Positions 33,568 through 35,254 of a stretch of DNA of 35,254 nucleotides are shown here, one piece after another. The translations under genes and the position numbers were made by a program. Position 1 is the first letter of the stretch. The number at the start of each line of letters is the position of its first letter. The notes below the pieces were generated by a model, which was given only the letters and a program-made list of their open reading frames with translations, searched no databases and had not been told where the DNA came from. Source of the stretch: Methylocystis suflitae (GTDB taxonomy: Bacteria > Pseudomonadota > Alphaproteobacteria > Rhizobiales > Beijerinckiaceae); assembly GCF_024448135.1 (NCBI RefSeq), contig NZ_JAMRYX010000006.1, positions 1 through 35,254 on the forward strand, read 5' to 3'.

Positions 33568-34091
33568 TCGGCCGCCGCCGCCTGCTCGGACTCGCCCTGC
33601 TCCTGTCCCTGCCGCTGTCGCAAGCCGCGTCGGCGCTGGCCGAAGAGCCGCGCAAACGCCTGCTCGTTCTCGATTTCGAGCTGGTCGACACGTCAAACGA
33701 ACCTGTCGACCAAAGCGCCGAACATGCAAAAAGACTGGCGCGGGCGCGCGACGACATCGGCGCGGGACTCGCCGCGCGGCGCGTCTATGAGGTCGTCGAC
33801 CGGGCCCCCATCGCGGCGGATCTCGACGCGATCTTGAAACAAACCTACATTCGCACCTGCAACGGCTGCGAAGTGTCGCTTGCCCGCAAGGCCGGCGCCG
33901 ATCTCGTTCTGACGGGCGTCGTCAATAAGGTCAGCACGCTGATCCTCAGCATGGGCGTTTCAGTCGCGCGCGTTTCGACGGGCGAACTGATCTATCATCA
34001 GGGGTTCGATTTTCGCGGCGATAATGATCAATCCTGGGCGCGCGCGACGAAATTCTTCGTCGATCGCATCGCCCGCGATCCGCCGAATTGA
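33564..34091 (+). CDS. Exported DUF3280/DUF2380-like protein
   Basis: A 175-residue periplasmic protein of unknown function. The signal peptide begins MIGRRRLLGLALLLSLPLSQ and ends ASALAEEP. The mature part opens with RLLVLDFELVDTSNEP, the signature of DUF3280/DUF2380-type proteins. Further conserved-looking parts are TYIRTCNGCEVSLARKAGADLVLTGVV (about 107-133), with a C-x2-C pair, and a C-terminal beta strand region. The fold recalls proteins that sit at the periplasmic face of an assembly, such as TolB- or CsgG-like domains. The ATG at 33564 overlaps the upstream stop by 4 nt. Its pairing with a metalloprotease is only suggestive. The longer frame from 33333 overlaps the protease gene and is not real. 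Confidence 0.85.
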   Translation: MIGRRRLLGLALLLSLPLSQAASALAEEPRKRLLVLDFELVDTSNEPVDQSAEHAKRLARARDDIGAGLAARRVYEVVDRAPIAADLDAILKQTYIRTCNGCEVSLARKAGADLVLTGVVNKVSTLILSMGVSVARVSTGELIYHQGFDFRGDNDQSWARATKFFVDRIARDPPN

Positions 34092-34106
34092 GCGAAGGAG
34101 GCCCGT

Positions 34107-35099
34107 ATGAGCCAGAGCGCTGGGTGTGAACCGACGGCGACGTCACGCCCGCCCTGGTCCATGGTGGCGCAAGCCCGCACGCGCGGCGCCTTGCTTGACG
34201 CCCTCGTGCGTCGGGCGCAGGCGCTGCCGCCCATCCGCATGGGCGTCATCCATCCTTGTGACGCGCGCTCGGTCGAAGGCGCGATCGCCGCTCGCGACAA
34301 AGGGCTGATCGTCCCGACTCTTATCGGTCCACGGGCGAAGATCGAGGCGGCCGCGCGCGCGAGCGGGGTCTCGCTCGAAGGCGTCGAGATTGTCGACGCG
34401 CCACACAGCCACGCCGCCGCCGATCAAGCGGTGGAGCTCGTGCGCCGCGGCCGACTGCACGCGCTGATGAAAGGCGCGCTGCACACGGACGAGCTGATGA
34501 CCGCGGTCATACGCGACGGCGCCGGCCTTCGCACCGACCGGCGGATCAGCCATGTCTTTGTGATCGACGCGCCGTACTATCACAAGTTGCTGCTCGTCAC
34601 CGACGCCGCGATCAACATCGCGCCGACGCTCGACACAAAGCGCGACATCGTGCGCAACGCCGTCGATCTCGCACATGCGATCGGCATCGAACGCCCTAAA
34701 GTGGCGCTGCTTTCGGCGGTGGAGACGGTCGAGGGGAAAATCCCGTCGACGATCGAGGCGGCGGCGCTCTGCAAGATGGCCGACCGCGGCCAGATCGCCG
34801 GCGCCGAGCTTGACGGTCCGCTGGCCTTCGACAACGCCATCTCGCGCGAAGCGGCCGACGCCAAGCACATTGAGTCCGAAGTCGCCGGCGACGCCGACAT
34901 TCTGGTCGCGCCAGATCTCGAGGCAGGCAATATCCTGGCGAAGCAGCTCGTCTTCCTGGGCGGCGCCGATACGGCGGGGCTGGTGCTCGGCGCGCGTGTC
35001 CCGATCGTGCTGACGAGCCGCGCCGACGACGTCGATTCGCGCGTCGTCTCTTCGGCGCTGGCGCAGATTTTCACGCATCGGCCGCGCGCCGCGCCGTAG
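34107..35099 (+). CDS. pta: Phosphate acetyl/butyryltransferase family enzyme
   Basis: A 330-residue enzyme of the PTA/PTB family, which interconverts acyl-CoA and acyl phosphate; acetyl-CoA to acetyl phosphate is the likeliest reaction. The family core is visible: RMGVIHPCDARSVEGAI (about residues 44-60), LMKGALHTDELMTAVI (about 119-134), ISHVFVIDAPYYHKLLLVTDAAINIAPT (about 147-174), ALLSAVETVEGKIPST (about 199-214) and GPLAFDNAIS (about 234-243), with DILVAPDLEAGNILAKQLVFL near the end. It is the short form, like the C-terminal part of the larger enzymes, without the regulatory domain. The ATG at 34107 has AGGAGG at 34096-34101. An acetate kinase gene often follows in such genomes but would lie outside this window. 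The choice of acetyl over butyryl is an inference. Confidence 0.88.
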   Translation: MSQSAGCEPTATSRPPWSMVAQARTRGALLDALVRRAQALPPIRMGVIHPCDARSVEGAIAARDKGLIVPTLIGPRAKIEAAARASGVSLEGVEIVDAPHSHAAADQAVELVRRGRLHALMKGALHTDELMTAVIRDGAGLRTDRRISHVFVIDAPYYHKLLLVTDAAINIAPTLDTKRDIVRNAVDLAHAIGIERPKVALLSAVETVEGKIPSTIEAAALCKMADRGQIAGAELDGPLAFDNAISREAADAKHIESEVAGDADILVAPDLEAGNILAKQLVFLGGADTAGLVLGARVPIVLTSRADDVDSRVVSSALAQIFTHRPRAAP

Positions 35100-35181
35100 A
35101 GCGCGTGATCTGGCGTTCTCGACAGAACGCCCGTCGCGTGGCAGAACGCGACGCAACAACTCCCGGCGCGAACGGCTCATT

Positions 35182-35238
35182 CTATGCCCTCATGCTGAGG
35201 AGGCTCCGTAGGAGCCGTCTCGAAGCACGAGGGCATAG
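35182..35238 (+). repeat. Structured palindromic repeat, copy C
   Basis: CTATGCCCTC-A-TGCT (35182-35196) pairs with AGCA-C-GAGGGCATAG (35224-35238), with the same A/C mismatch position as copy B. The inner hairpin is GGCTC with GAGCC around CGTAG, flanked by GAGGA and GTCTCGA. It lies just after the phosphate acyltransferase gene near the window's end. Confidence 0.75.
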
Positions 35239-35254
35239 GCCGCGCGCGCTGCGT

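Overview
The window is a G+C-rich stretch of chromosome from an alphaproteobacterium, most likely of the Hyphomicrobiales (Rhizobiales). The evidence is the mix of families (DUF3422, DUF2244, an HWE-type sensor kinase, an RpoH carrying the RpoH box, HerA-like DUF853, a DUF3280-like protein) and the intergenic palindromes of the kind common in Bradyrhizobium- and Methylocystis-like genomes. A methylotrophic relative is possible, but no C1 gene in the window proves it. There is no phage, transposase, CRISPR array, rRNA or tRNA that I can see. Almost everything is ordinary housekeeping chromosome.

Layout. 1-5408: phosphoglucomutase (pgm), a DUF3422 membrane protein, then on the minus strand a zinc/iron-type CDF exporter followed by xseB, then glyoxalase I (gloA). 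5409-5864: a non-coding stretch with two terminator-like hairpins. 5865-8281: a small unknown protein, a DedA protein, a DUF2244 protein and endonuclease III (nth). 8400-9089: a 39-residue membrane protein facing a cysteine-rich secreted protein across a strong shared hairpin. 9203-13324: a DUF815 ATPase and glnE, diverging from a spacer filled with two structured repeats. 13450-17466: a periplasmic parvulin, argJ, a HAD hydrolase, a lipoprotein and mutT. 17531-22020: DUF2252, then on the minus strand parE followed by an orphan HWE histidine kinase. 22213-25047: a membrane-embedded alpha/beta hydrolase translationally coupled to a four-helix membrane protein, followed by a stand-alone diiron metallo-beta-lactamase-fold protein. 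25048-25449: a cluster of palindromic repeats. 25450-27891: a three-gene ABC importer. 27925-31445: an SDR oxidoreductase, rpoH and a HerA-like ATPase, all on the minus strand. 31610-35099: a small secreted protein, a SCO copper chaperone, a YgjP-like metalloprotease coupled to a DUF3280-like protein, and a phosphate acyltransferase. The window ends in a third copy of the structured repeat.

Functional links that can be read: nitrogen control (glnE) and arginine synthesis (argJ); protein folding and heat shock (parvulin, rpoH); DNA upkeep (nth, mutT, xseB, parE); metal handling (CDF exporter, SCO); and carbon overflow or acetyl-phosphate metabolism (phosphate acyltransferase, pgm). The least-described items are the hydrolase/membrane-protein pair at 22213-24245, the 39-residue protein at 8400-8519, and the repeat family whose nested stems covary between copies.
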